A DNA stretch of 60,000 nt from Membranipora membranacea (taxonomy: Eukaryota; Bryozoa; Gymnolaemata; Cheilostomatida; Membraniporidae): positions 11,911,001 through 11,971,000 of the forward strand of contig OU612066.1 in NCBI GenBank assembly GCA_914767715.1, in the 5' to 3' direction. The position numbers were made by a program, and so were the translations under genes. Positions within the stretch are counted from its first letter, which is position 1. Each line of letters begins with the position of its first letter. The notes below the pieces were generated by a model. It had not been told where the DNA came from and ran no database searches. It was given only the letters and a program-made list of their open reading frames with translations. Positions 1-12,900 of this stretch are shown piece by piece.

Positions 1-353
1 AGAAAACCTGAAACATGAATCAAACAATGCGGACATATGACTAAACAGGTTTGTTAGATTGTTTTATGGCACTATCAAAGTCCAAAGAAATGTCTGGTCA
101 AAGCCTTGTCACGAGGCCACTTTTTTCATTTTGTTGGCCCTGTGACAAGGTTACTGTGGCACTACTTCTATATTTCTTATTATCATATTCAGATTAGGAG
201 CTGAGAGCTTTCAAGTAACTTACAATCCTCTGCCAGAGATTAGAAATAAACATGGCAAACTCAGAGCCCTTAAAACTTGTCACCAAAAAAAGATCTCAGC
301 ATAAGGCGTTTTACTAATACGCTTTAAGTCAAAGTAATGCAAATAAGTTGTAC

Positions 354-3300
354 CTGGCAAAGTTTTCTTCAGTGAGTGCAGCTGGTATTTTCTTATCTCG
401 TAGTCTATCGAGGAGAGTTTGAGCTTCTGTATCGACGGTACGGCCGGCAATGTCGACAAACAGCTTAGAGTATCGGAGTACAGAAACATTGAGACCGTCG
501 ATATTACGGAGATAAGCGAGAGTATGATCGCTTGTATCCTTAGCCCTCAGTATACCATTCTGAATCTCCCTCTCAGTAACTGTACATGATAAGAGAAAAT
601 AATTCGATTCTGTGAGAGTTGGTAGTCTTTCGCAAGGACAGACAACTCAAGCTCTACTTTAAGAGATTTAATACGGTCCTACTAGATCAAGTTTAATCCA
701 ATTGCCTGCATTCCAGTTGCTTAGTTAATTTACCTTTTAGAAGATTAAAAAAGACTTCTTAGATAGATCAGATCTTTTAAAAAAGTCCCATTTCGCAAAT
801 TGATGTGTTTCAATACTATACATGATATAAAATCATATCTCCGTTTTCAACTGTCGATGTGCTGTTGTATTATACACTATATTGTAGTCTCTGGAAAATA
901 CCTGACATGTAGTAATTGTGTACTCCTTCATCATCCAGTTTTTTAGTAGCGTGCAGAATCTGTGCAGCGCGGCGCAATATCTTCTGTAGGTGACACATGG
1001 TGTCCCACCATGCATTAGCGTCTGCTTCCTGTAGCTTAGCATTTCTCTAGATAAAAACAGATATAAATAGATATATATATATATAAACGATTCTTTCATT
1101 GTAACAAGTGAAGGGAGAGAGTAATTCTATTGTGAAGTGGTCCAAAATTCACCATTAATTTAATAATATAATGTAGTGCGAGGCGGTATCACTCTAAAAC
1201 AAATGGACTTTAGTGAGTTAAGCTAAAAGTGTTTGCCATACGATCGTTGTTTTGTTACATTCTATCAACTTTTTAATTGTATATATATTATTTGTTATAT
1301 ACTCTTCTTTTATATGCATATATTATATACTCTTCAGTCATATACTCTCTACTACTAATATATTACCGGAGCATTTGACAGGGTGAAGCTCACCTTATTA
1401 TTAAAGTTAGTGTAGATGGTGCTTATCGGTTGAAGTATATAAACAGGTGGTACCGTGTTCTCATCTGCTAAGTACCATTTGTTAAGTAGAATGAGATCTG
1501 CCTCAAACTGCGCAGTGCAGTCTTGTATCATCTTAAACTCTGCACCTGCAAGTAAGAAAAGTAGGAATTTAGGCTAATAAAACATGCGTTTAAAGAAAAG
1601 AGATGGTAACGTGGTAACATGTCAAAATCAACACCGCCAATTTGGGACATACATTACAAAAATACATCCACAAAGTGCTAGAGGTTCAGACACTATAACC
1701 TCCAATAACATTTGAACAATTGTGAACATATCATCAGCTTGTGACAATTGCAGACACAGTGTCAGCAATAACAGAAATCTATATTCTACAATGACCATAA
1801 GGCAAATTCACACCGATAACCTCTGATCCAAACCTACCATCGATAATAGTAGGTATAGGTCTGTAGCCATATTTCTGACCGAGGAAGACAACAAAGTTTG
1901 GGCCGGTGGAGAGACGCTGACAGTTCCTGATCTCATTCATACATAGTTCTGTGGTCATGTGATCATCAGTAGCTTCGTCTCTCACTCCCCATCTCATGTC
2001 CACCACCTACAGGTTATACAGACAATTATTTAACGTGATTGGTGAACAAATCAAGTTTTTGGGATCATCCTAGAGTTCTCAGTCTAATTTAGAATACTGC
2101 TTAATGTTCATAAACAGCCTGTGGCCCAGTTTCAGTTGATTTTTACTCAATGTGGAAATGAGAAGGTACTGAAATAGTTCAATTATATCACGCCCCTCAA
2201 ATATCTTTTTATTGGGTACTCAATTCATATTTTCCTAGAAGTCTACACATTAAATTTAGCAATTATCACTCTTGGTGAAACATAATGGCTGAATTTCAGC
2301 TGCAAGGGGCAGGATATTGCTCAAATTGCCCATACAAGTACCGAGTGCTAAAAATGCAGCGATTCTACAAACATGATCATCATGCAATCACAAAATAATA
2401 ATTCTATGTATGCAATATACCCTGATGAAAAATAACCTTTGGATACTAATACTGATAGGCTTATTTATGGCGCTGTCTGCAGCATAATATTGTGGATAGT
2501 TGCTTGCTGATGCTGATTTTGGAAAGTGTACTTACACGTCTACTTTCCAACAATGAAAATATAAAAAATCGGGTATGACTGTTTTATTAAACGCCCCTGA
2601 TCAACCCTGAACACCCAACTTAGAAGGATATAGATATTTGCACTAGAACAGCTCATGAGCAAGGTCAATTGATTTTCCAATGCATATCATGCCTATTCCC
2701 ACAGAGGCAGCAAGCAATTAGCGAAATTATAAAATATCATGTCGCCGTCGGTCATAGTTTTGTCTCCGTTCCAGAGTATTATAAAACACGATACTGAACC
2801 TCTAGAGAGCTCCGTTCTATTTGACTGACATCTCTACCTTGATTGCTTTAATTTATTCTATGAGAGTCTTATTTTAATGATCGTTATATTCTGTGTCGTT
2901 AATTGAGGCGTTGCACTGTAAAAACATGACGAATAAGTAAAACATGTTGAATCTTGAAGTTTTTATAGTATATACCATTAGCAGCGTGGCATATCCCTCC
3001 CCCATTATGGAAGGCATTATATGCCTTAAAGGAGTAGTGTAATCAAGAGGAAAAGTTCGCTTATTCGTACTGGTATGCACTGCTAGTTTAGGTATACACA
3101 ACCTTATTACTCCGCAATAACTCCATCTCGCGTAAATTGGTGCTAGCTAACATTAAGTCACCCAAAACTAGCTAAACTAAACACTGGCTAATATATACTT
3201 ATCTAGGATATAACAATGGTGAGGTGCAATTTGGATAATTATTTAATTTAATTATCTTGTTACCATGCTGTGGGCACTTTAATCATCTGATTCAATCAAC

Positions 3301-6300
3301 AGTAGGGTGCATGGTAACCAGAAGGTGATCACAATAGCTGATAGCCTGTAAACCCTGCTGTCAATATTATAAAATTAGTTCATTTTTGGAAAACTTTAGA
3401 TAGCTCTGAGTATAAATTTACACCTAGCTAAGGACCTGTCTGTACAACATCGAAAAATGACAAATTACACTCACTTCTGACAAATAAATTAACACTTTTT
3501 TTATGAATGGCTGAACATTATATCTATCTACCTAGTCTATTGTATTTTAGGGAGATTGAAGTACAGCCTGCAAATTTCGATGTGTACGGCAGCAAACATA
3601 AACTTTTGAGGGTTTTAAACTTCATCTAAAATTGAATTCCTACCATACCATACCTGAAACTCAAGACCATGTGTTTCTCTGCAGTAGTCCTTGAGAGCAG
3701 GATAAACATCAGCCATCAGAGCGTTCCTCTCTAGTTGGGTGTCTGAAATAGTATTTAATAGCAAGCATGTCATCAGTGAAAGAATCAAATTCAAGCTTCT
3801 TTCACGGAAGCCTACAGAATCATGTTTTACATTCTGTCAGACAAAGCTCAAATTATTCCACAATAGGAGGAAATATCAAAATCAATGCGCTGTCAAAATT
3901 CACAAAATTTTAAGCACACAGCCCTTAGTTTTCAAACCATATGGTCAGATACGGTAGACGGCTCAGCTCATCAAAGTAAGTTATTGTGTAAGAGAAGTCA
4001 AAATATTTTAATGAGGCAAAGAATCTGGTTGTCTGACTGAGATGGATAAGTAACATGCCTGTGAATGTGGAGCTCGTGAAAATCCTGACTATCTTAGAAT
4101 TCAGAGGAGGTAAATCATCGCTGAGTATTCCCTCGAACACAGCTATCTTCTTAGGGTTCTTCAGTAGAGTAATCTCACTCTCACTGAAGTCGGGGGACAC
4201 TCCACCGTTCCGTCTATTACCACTGTCAATTCTAGCATCTTTGGCTAAATCGTTGTATGAAGAATTCTTTTTCATTTCTGACTTCATAAATGCTTCTACA
4301 AGTTTGTCCGTAGAGCCTTTACCCTCTCGTTTGATATCCATGTTACTGCAGACTTTACTTAGCGTATATCCTCGCTTGACAATATCTGTAAACTGTGGGC
4401 GACTCTTTCTCAGACCACCGTTATTGTCAGGTTCAAGTTGTTGTGGTAATGTTTCATCCTCGCTAGATGCGGACGAGCCCGACGAACTCTCTTCCACACA
4501 ACCGTAGAAGGCGGCGAGGTCTTGCTGACTGCCACTCAGACTTTGTGCCGCAGCCGGAGTGTTGGGCGGAGTCAGGAATACGTTACGGCTTGTTGCAGGA
4601 GACTGGCAGTTCTGCTCCGACTCAACTCTACGAAAGTGCAGTTACACAAACGGTTAAATCTTGATTATTAAAGCAACAGATGATAAGGGAACAATAAGCT
4701 TCTACCGTGTAATTCATCAGCTGTTCCATTCTCGGTTGCTTCGCTCTCGTATAAAGCAGTATTGAGGGTGAATGACTATCGGGCCCCTTATCAGTATGAG
4801 GCTTACGGTATCTACCTCAGGCTAATGTTAATAAATGTGAGTTTGTTTTAGCCAAGGTCCCTAATATTAGAAATGGAAGCGTGGAGACATGGTCTGTAAT
4901 CATTAATTTCTTATGTTGAGCAAATATTGAACTTTCTTATAATTAAAAAACTACTTAGATTCTAGTATCATCCATAATTCATTACATTACTGGTCAATAA
5001 AATCTCATCACACTTTCTATTCTCTCTAGCTCTATTCCCAGATGGTACGAGCCTAGCATATGGAAAAAAGCCAATGATTACAGTACAAACAACCCGCTAT
5101 TCGCTGTATGTAAATACAAGTGAGCAAATTCAGAGCATACATGTTTGTTCCTGTGAGAAACTTGATAGAAATTAAATTTTTTATAACTTTGAAGACCACT
5201 GATCACCCACTGCGGACAACAATAAATTCTTCTCAACTATGTTATTACTATCAGCAATTCAGCAGGTCAAGCGTCTCTGAACTCACCACAACATTATGTG
5301 GTTTTGTGTTGAAGCCAAAAGTTGCACAATACATTACATCAAAGAAGTTTCACCGGGTTCCCCAATAGTTCTCAGGATGCTAACCGATGCTAGAAGACCT
5401 TGTTTGAGTTAAGCAACCTGACCAGCCTTAGCCTCGAATCACTCACCTTGACTTGTATAACTAGAGAAGTATTACTAAGGGTTTACCTGTCTATGACTTG
5501 CTCATGAAGATTAAAAACCAGCCAAACTAACTTCCGTCACATACCAGAACTATGTACTTGTATGTACCTATTCCGAACGAAGTACTCAAAAAACTGTTAA
5601 AACTCTGATCAGTTGCTCTGTACCTCTGAGCTCGGATACTTCACATTGAAATAGAATTATGTTTAAATGGTGTGTAGGGATAGGATAGTTATTGATATTG
5701 TGGTTCACTATCTCATTAAGAAACTCTCAGGATTTGAGAGCTAGGAAATCACTAGGCAGCGTTGCATTAGCCAATACTTTATTGATTGAAAGGAAATGAG
5801 GCTTTTGTTTGAAGAGTATTATCGTTTCTGTTTCACTGACACAGAAATTCATATTATTTAAAATTTTTGTAATTCTTATTCACTTATCTTTGACTGATTA
5901 GGGCCCCATGGATTTATTAATAGATGTTTTAGGTGACAACAATATAGGGTTTCAAGCTTATCGAATCAGGGTTTGATATTAAATCTGTGTAAGCTGTGTA
6001 CCTTTCCATGTTGGTATCCTTTATACTTTTCCTGCAGCCTCATGGGATTCCATACATCTCTAATTGCTAATCATTTATAATTGGATTGAAATTTTCTAAG
6101 AGCTCCTGTTCACTCTAGACAGTATTGACACATTTTATAAGCTAGCTCAACCAGCGCAGAAAACAAGGACCTTATATTTTGACCTAGCTACAGATAATGG
6201 GATGGAGTGTTATAAAAGTGACGCAAATGAAGGAAATGTGACAAAATATGTATCAGTGGTTTATGAATTTTTTTAGGTTGGGATGATTATTTTATGATAT

Positions 6301-8200
6301 AAAGGGCAGCAGTTTCAATAGCACACAATAACATACAAACTCGGATTTGAAGTAGGTGGATATCATGCAAAAACTGGGATTGATAGTTCTCAGGTCATAC
6401 TATAAATGTTCCCCTGAAGTCAACAAACATATTATACCGTGTATATGTCCCATTCGGTGATCTCAGAAAATATCAAGGTCCATAATCTAGTTTGAGCCTC
6501 CAAACGCTTCCCCCTCCCAACCCTCCCCTAACATGGCAGATCTCATAACTACTGATAACGGAGCTGTGTAACCCAGACAATAAGGTTGTTCGATCGAATT
6601 TAAATACCATTGAGGAGTGTATATGTATATAATTAGCTAGTGTTTAGCTAAGTTAGTTTGAGGATGAGTTAATATTAGCTAACACCAATAAGCACTAGCT
6701 AAGGTTGATTGTGATGTAATGAGGTTAGCTTTCCATAAATCTGACTACTCCAGACCTGTGTGAAATGGCAAAAATTTCATTGTACATAATACTCTACTTC
6801 TCTAGGATATGACAGTTACCTTGGTGAGCTACCATTGCTATTACAAAGCTCTGTTTTGTTGATCCCCTGTGCGACAGCACCAAATGATACAGCCGCTGCA
6901 GAAGTCACTCTCTTACGTAACGAGCTAGGAACACTTCTCTTCATCTCATAGGCAGAAATCCTCCTACAATGTATTCATAAGAATGTCGGCAGCATTTATC
7001 AGAAAGTCAGCAGTCATGCATCGGCTTTTAGAGACGTTATCTAGCTATACGGCACCCCAACAAATAGTAGTAGCAGTTTCACGTCATTAAGAAATTAATC
7101 TAATCTTGCACAAATATCTGGTTCTTGAAATGGCATTTCTTTCCTGCATCACACTGCAGTTCATACAGTTAACGTAGGTTTTCATTAAAATAATTCACAT
7201 TTCAAAGTTATTATGTTTGCTATCAGGTATATTATTATTATCCAGGTTGTGATTGGAACCACGGAGTCATTTCTAAAGGCGTAGCAACATTCGCATCTAT
7301 ATACATTCAGATATGACTGTATAGTGATCCGGTAGTAGGATCTTGAATGTTGGTGTGTGTCTTACAAACCTCGATATTTAATTGCGAGAGTAATTTCAAT
7401 AATTTCTTTTTGCAAACTGGTGTGTATGAGGTCAGATCCTGATAAACGCTAATGCAAACGAGAGTGGGATGTTTCATCGGTCACATGAACGGTAGTTTGA
7501 CATTTTGGGTTCTTGATAATACAAACGGGAATAGAAATGGATATATTTGTGAATGGCCGTCCATGAGTAGAGAGTTTGGAGTTGTCCCCCAAAACAACCA
7601 GCTATGAGCTATTTCTTTGTAGATATGAGTGTTCTCTTCAGCTAAGTCAGAAGAACATAACCCCTAAGGCGACATAGGACCTTGAGAATCAAATGTGAGA
7701 TTACATCTACTACATACCTTGATGGGGGCTCATGCTCATGAGTGGAGACTGACAGTTGTGATATAGGATTCGAAATATCCGAGAAAGAACGGCGATGTCT
7801 GAAATAATATCAAGAAGCACCCAATCATTAGCAGTATCATAAGATATGGGGTGGACAAAATTTACAGCCTAGACATATAATACAGTTGATTGTCATCGTA
7901 TCAAAGGTTATTTTTGTTTCCAGGCAAGAGGGGCTTTAAAATGAATGAAAACAAGTCATTACACTCACTTTACAACCAGCCAGCACACTTAACCTGAGTG
8001 AGCTGTCTGCGTCGACCCCCACACATCTGACCCAGACATCCAACCTAGGCTACAACTACCTACTTGTATATGTCTGCAGATGCTGTTTTTGGTCTTGATT
8101 TTCCATTTTTAGATTTGGAGCCTTTAGATTTTGTCGGTGCACCTTCGCTATACGGTGAGTTGATATCCGCTTTACGCCTGGCACCCTTAGATGACATCAT
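354..8200 (-). CDS. NWD1/NWD2-like STAND protein, N-terminal part (partial)
   Basis: Nine coding exons read leftwards: 8064-8200, 7718-7798, 6820-6963, 4059-4627, 3654-3742, 1838-2006, 1394-1545, 902-1046 and 354-579. They join in frame to at least 570 residues, and the gene leaves the window at the left. The start is a tandem ATG ATG at 8195-8200. The first ~300 residues are Ser/Lys/Pro-rich and look disordered. From about residue 300 comes the DUF4062-like domain that opens NWD1/NWD2 proteins: VRIFTSSTFTDT, then GLEFQVVDMRWGVRDEATDD, GPNFVVFLGQKYGYRPIP and WYLADENTVPPVYILQPIS. Known family members continue with NACHT and WD repeats, which would lie beyond position 1. Intron 4 uses a GC donor. 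The family call is firm from these motifs. NWD1 versus NWD2 is not resolved, and the long N-terminal extension is unlike the vertebrate proteins as I recall them. Confidence 0.85.
3080..3200 (-). repeat. Dispersed 'TTAGCTAGCACCAAT' repeat copy
   Basis: The reverse complement carries TTAGCTAGCACCAATTT followed by a TAATAAGG-type tail. Related stretches occur at 6630-6725, about 13690-13750 (weaker), 40545-40625 (minus) and in the tail of the SINE at 43160-43215. This is an interspersed family, probably the 3' part of the SINE near 43 kb. It lies in an intron here. Confidence 0.5.
4057..4058 (-). other. GC splice donor (GC-AG intron) in the NWD-like gene
   Basis: On the minus strand the exon ends ...TTC ACA G and the intron starts GCATGT. 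The next exon (3654-3742) follows an ordinary TTTCAG acceptor and begins ACACCC. Only this junction yields the family's conserved SSTFTDT and keeps frame; the nearby GT (GTTACT) shifts the frame. The donor context CAG|GC is typical of known GC-AG introns. Confidence 0.75.
6625..6730 (+). repeat. Dispersed 'TTAGCTAACACCAAT' repeat copy
   Basis: This copy contains TTAGCTAACACCAATAAGC and ends GTAATGAGGTTAG. It matches the reverse complement of 3080-3200 and the SINE tail near 43.2 kb. It is intronic, upstream of the splice donor of the exon at 6820-6963. Confidence 0.45.
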
Positions 8201-9923
8201 GTAAGACCGGGTTTCAGTATGCTTATATTAAAGTTACCTGCCTGGTCTCAGGCCATTTCTGTGAAAATTAGATATGAGAATGAAATGGCTGAAGTGATAT
8301 CTCACCTCATACAGATTTGTTGTACAATTCTGCACATAATATGGAAGCGATCTCCATTGCTCTTCAGTTATCATTAAAGAAATTCAACAACAACAACAAA
8401 CATTTAGAATATGTATATACAAATTTTACACTCATATACATGAACATGTACTTTATGTTGTTGCTACAAAATTGTGACTGATAGAGTACACTACACTACA
8501 ATGTCTGTAGTAGCTTCATGAGATGGTTCGATATAGAATTACTCACCTCCATTAGATGGGGAAAGAATAATTTAGCAAATAATGGCAACGTGATAGCTGT
8601 ATCTAAAAGCTGCCACGTGTACCATCGACTGCATTTGCTGGGGTGAATATTTTTAGAAGTTAAACGACAACTTGCTGTGTGAAATGGAAGTTAATGAATT
8701 ATGATATTAGACTGTTAAGTAGGTAACCAGTCAGACTGTGAAATTTTATATTTGACAGATTTAATAGGATTTTAGGGAAATAATGCAAGGCAATACAAAA
8801 TTTTATTGTGAGATAAAAAGATTAGAGTAATCTCCAAGTTACTAACAAGAGTTAAATGCTGCCTGAATGTCTAATTTACCTTCAGCATCAAAGGGTTCAA
8901 ATATTCACACTCAGAATCAACGGCTTGCTAACACTGACCATCTGTTTTTCATAAATACAAAAGCCTTACAGTATTTATAAATATAAACTCCTGCTACGAA
9001 TTTTATTAATAGCTTTGTATTTATATATTGTATTATTAGCTCTATCAGTAAAAAGGACACATTATAGCATAGTTATATAATGTATTTTTAAAGCCTTTCA
9101 GAAGTCAGCTTTACATGCCGATTATCATTGCAAGGATTTAAAATTGAAGAACAAAAAATGAGGAAATATAAATAATCTAAAATATAAATCTGCCTCTCCG
9201 GACAATAAACATAAAAAGCGGTAATTATTAATGGACGGGTGATGAGTTAACCTGTATGAATATAAAAACTATGTAATGCTTCAAAAAGCAAGTGCTATAA
9301 AAATATTGTATTATTGTGATAATACTTACAGCTATAATTTATTATCATCTCACATAACATTTTCAACAACATTTAAGAGTTGTCCCTCTGTACTAGTAAT
9401 ACTCAGAGAGTGAGCAACTCTAATACCTTCCTCATTTGCATTCACCTGATGGACCACGTTTCAATTTTGTGGTATTGTCAGTAGATAGTAAATATTACAT
9501 ACATTTGCAGTTTAAAGTTGGTGTAAAAAATATATAAAGAATGTGAAGGACAATAAAAAGTCGTTAGAGATTGTATATATCATTGGACAGATGCTAAAAA
9601 AATGAAATTAATAAAAAAGTAAAAGCGAGCATGAACATCTGGATCATCATGGACAATAAAATCTGTTCCAGAAATGTAAGAGTAATAAAATCATTTTTTT
9701 GCAATATGACACAACCTCATGAAAATATGTATTTCATATAAATTAGCTTGAAAACTGTGATCGAAATCGATTGCCTCTTTTACAGAGAAAGTAGGTAGAG
9801 ATCGAGAGTGGACATTCCACCTCAAAGTTTACGACCAATGACTTCTGCAGAAAGAAAATTATCCTCCTAAGTATAATGGTGAGTCCATACTTACATATGA
9901 ATAACCTACTCGTCATGCCCAAC
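8201..9923. other. Intergenic, AT-rich
   Basis: This is the spacer between the 5' end of the NWD-like gene and the 3' end of the EF-hand gene, both on the minus strand. It should hold the NWD-like promoter and 5'UTR and the EF-hand gene's 3'UTR. Candidate minus-strand polyadenylation signals (AATAAA, read as tttatt) occur at 9002-9007 and 9338-9343. I see no further gene. Confidence 0.6.
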
Positions 9924-12900
9924 TCATTTTGCTGACTGTAACATCATACTTTTGAGGAGTACGTCGATTTCTGTACCTTTCGTAGAGGTACTTTGTTGAA
10001 TACTCTGGTCGATTGATAGTTCAGGTATACTGAGACCGTAAATGTTGTTGTATTCATTGATTAGCCATTTGCACTCATCTGGCTTCAAATGACCTGAAAG
10101 AAAAGTCTAAGAGTGAAGCATCATCCTCAACATGAATTTTCTGATGCATGAACCCATATGATTTTACTTCTGTGTGTCTAAGGATGTGACTGCGCTCATC
10201 ATAGGCTGCGAAATGTTGTCGCAGTGGAAGACTTTTAATTGGATTGAGGTAAAAATTTTGAATCAAGCCTTTGCCATAACTTTGCGCGAAACCCTCACTC
10301 TTTTGGTCTTGTTTTAAGCAAATCCTTTACCAATTTGTTCACTCAATGGTATATACCACCAAGTGGTGAATAACCTGGAAACAAGCATATCACTGCGGAA
10401 TCTCAACAGTGCAGCAACAAAGAAAAATAAGACTTTGTGACTCAGGTGTATTATCAAATTCGTCAAGAGACTCACCATTTCTATCCAGATCATTTCTGTA
10501 GAGAGCTTGAGCCAGTTTACCGAACCTGTCTAACCATGACTCATCACCATCATCCTACAAGGAATATGGAAGAATGATAGCTTTGAAAAAAGTGACATGC
10601 AACGAACACAGCATAAGTAAAAGTTTGTAGTAAAATAGAATGCATTACAATATCCTAAAAGATTTTGAAATAATAAATATCTGTAATTTTGTTTTATCAA
10701 CAAGAGATACAAGATAGTTTGTTGCGAGAGGCTAGGACAATCTCAAAACTCTTTTCAAATAATTTGTTGTGCTCAGCTGAACACGGAGCTCCACAAGAAT
10801 TTGTTTGTGTCTTTACCTGAGTAGGTGGCACAGTCTGCATAGCTCCAGAAGTCATTCTGACAGGAGTGTCTGTCTGTACTGCGTCTGAGTGCATCACTTT
10901 ACCATCAGATCTGGGCTGCTGACTCGCTGAGTATGAATATCCTCCGTATGCCTGTAAGTAAACAGCAGACTGAATAACACTACCTTCATTTAAAACTAAG
11001 GGATGATAATTACAGAGTCTAACTACCAAACCATGAACGGTAAGGGTTTGAATCATGTGTGGTTGTGTTCCGGTCAGGAGTGGTCTAATGGTGGAGGGTC
11101 AGTTTGGGATGTTAAGCTCAAACACCGGCACATATTTCTCATTTGGCAACATAAACACTATCATGTTTTCGGTTCAACCATCTTGAAATTGCTTACCAAA
11201 ATAAAAGGGTTCTTGTAATGTGGACAGAATAGGCTTTGGAATGGATATAGACAAATGAGAATCGTTCGATCAATAATTGGGTTACTACATATGTGTATCA
11301 ATGATACAGTAAAATATTAGAAATACACTCAGATCTTGACAGGGTGTTTATTGTACAGACTCCTAACTCACCTGAGAGTCAGTCTGGAATGAGTGCTGCT
11401 GATTAGAGGATGATATCGGATTGATTCCTGAATCACGAGCTGATTTAGCATGACTACCAGCGGAACTTATCGGCGTCTGCTCATGTGGTACTCGTGGTGA
11501 ATGTCTAAGCGATACGGATAATATCATTTTGAAAATACAAACAGTAACTAGAGCTATGAATAGGCCTGTATATATCCACATTAGTAAAGAAGATTCCTGT
11601 TGAGTCTGATGGTGTGAGACCTAGTGGTAGCAACCATCAAACCACCAGGCAATGTGTAGGCATCATGAGACTTGATTCAAATAAAATTTGTTTTGGCGGC
11701 TGAACCTAAAAAACTGAATTGCATGGGTGTGTGTATGTATGTTTGCAAAATACAAGGCTTTAGATTTTAAAAAAACTGTTCACAATCCTGTAAGTGTGAG
11801 ATAATGTATCAAATATTAAAGACTATTTGCCCCCTCGTTAGTAAGTACAAGGTGCGTACTCACTTGTACATTGATGTTGGAGCCTCAGAATGGCCCTCAT
11901 AGTCTGGACGGGGCCAGGTATCTCGAGGTGCTGGTAGTACTTTAGCGTATTCTAGAGGCTGTTTACTTGTGAAGTTTAACCCTGTACCTGCTGGACTTAC
12001 TCTCTCCAAAAAATCTATAAAATCTGTCCACCTGAAAGCATTAAAAAAGTGCATGTATCAGCATACCAACTGATTCCCTAGCTAGACTTGGTATAGGGTT
12101 AACTTTTGAGTGATGAAGTATAACATCAAAAAAGTATCGGCATACTATTGATTCAGTGCGCCCTGCGTGAACGTAAACAGAAGTTTCAGCACAACCAAAA
12201 TGACTAAATCCCAGTACAATTATAGCTGCCAGTTCAAATTCCAAATTCCCCCAATTTGCACGTTAGTTATACTTCCAGGAGCGATTGTTATTGCGTATGT
12301 GGGTGTATATATCTCTGGCCTGCTTTCTGCCTGCTCACCATACTTTAGTCAGCAAATGCAATGCTGTCTCCAGTAATGAGGGCTACTAAGGTTAGATAAG
12401 TACAAGATTGTTTCAGAAAGTATAAGGAGCCTTGATGCATAAAACAGCATCCCTACCTATATTGGCCGTCTCCAGTGGTTCTACACCTATCTAGTACATG
12501 ATTGATGACAGATTCCTGCAGGGGGACACGATTCCTGTAACAGATCTCCTTTATCTCCCCGTGTGACAGTGAGTCTCTGTGTAGTCTGTCAGCCAGAGTG
12601 AACTGATTTCTGAGCCTCTCTAGATCCAGCGGTACTTCTCCAGAGGCCAGCTGATCCTCGATAAGTCTAATCAGTTTACCCTGAGCTCCGGATTTCTCAT
12701 CAGCTGGACGAGGAACTCTGTCAAAAGGTAAGATAGCAACAGGTAAGTTTGAGATCTCAAATACTCCTTGCTCTGCATAGTCACATTAATGTTGGACTTA
12801 AAATACATAGAGTAACTTTGTCTCACTCTTGCGCCCCTCCCCTTGCTGAAGAAGAGAAGAAATGTGTTATTTTCATTGTATATTACAGAAGAAGGCCTCG

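Noticed and set aside
4055-4507. 150-aa plus-strand open frame
   Set aside because: It is the antisense shadow of the large exon of the NWD-like gene, whose minus-strand reading has conserved motifs and phased splice sites.
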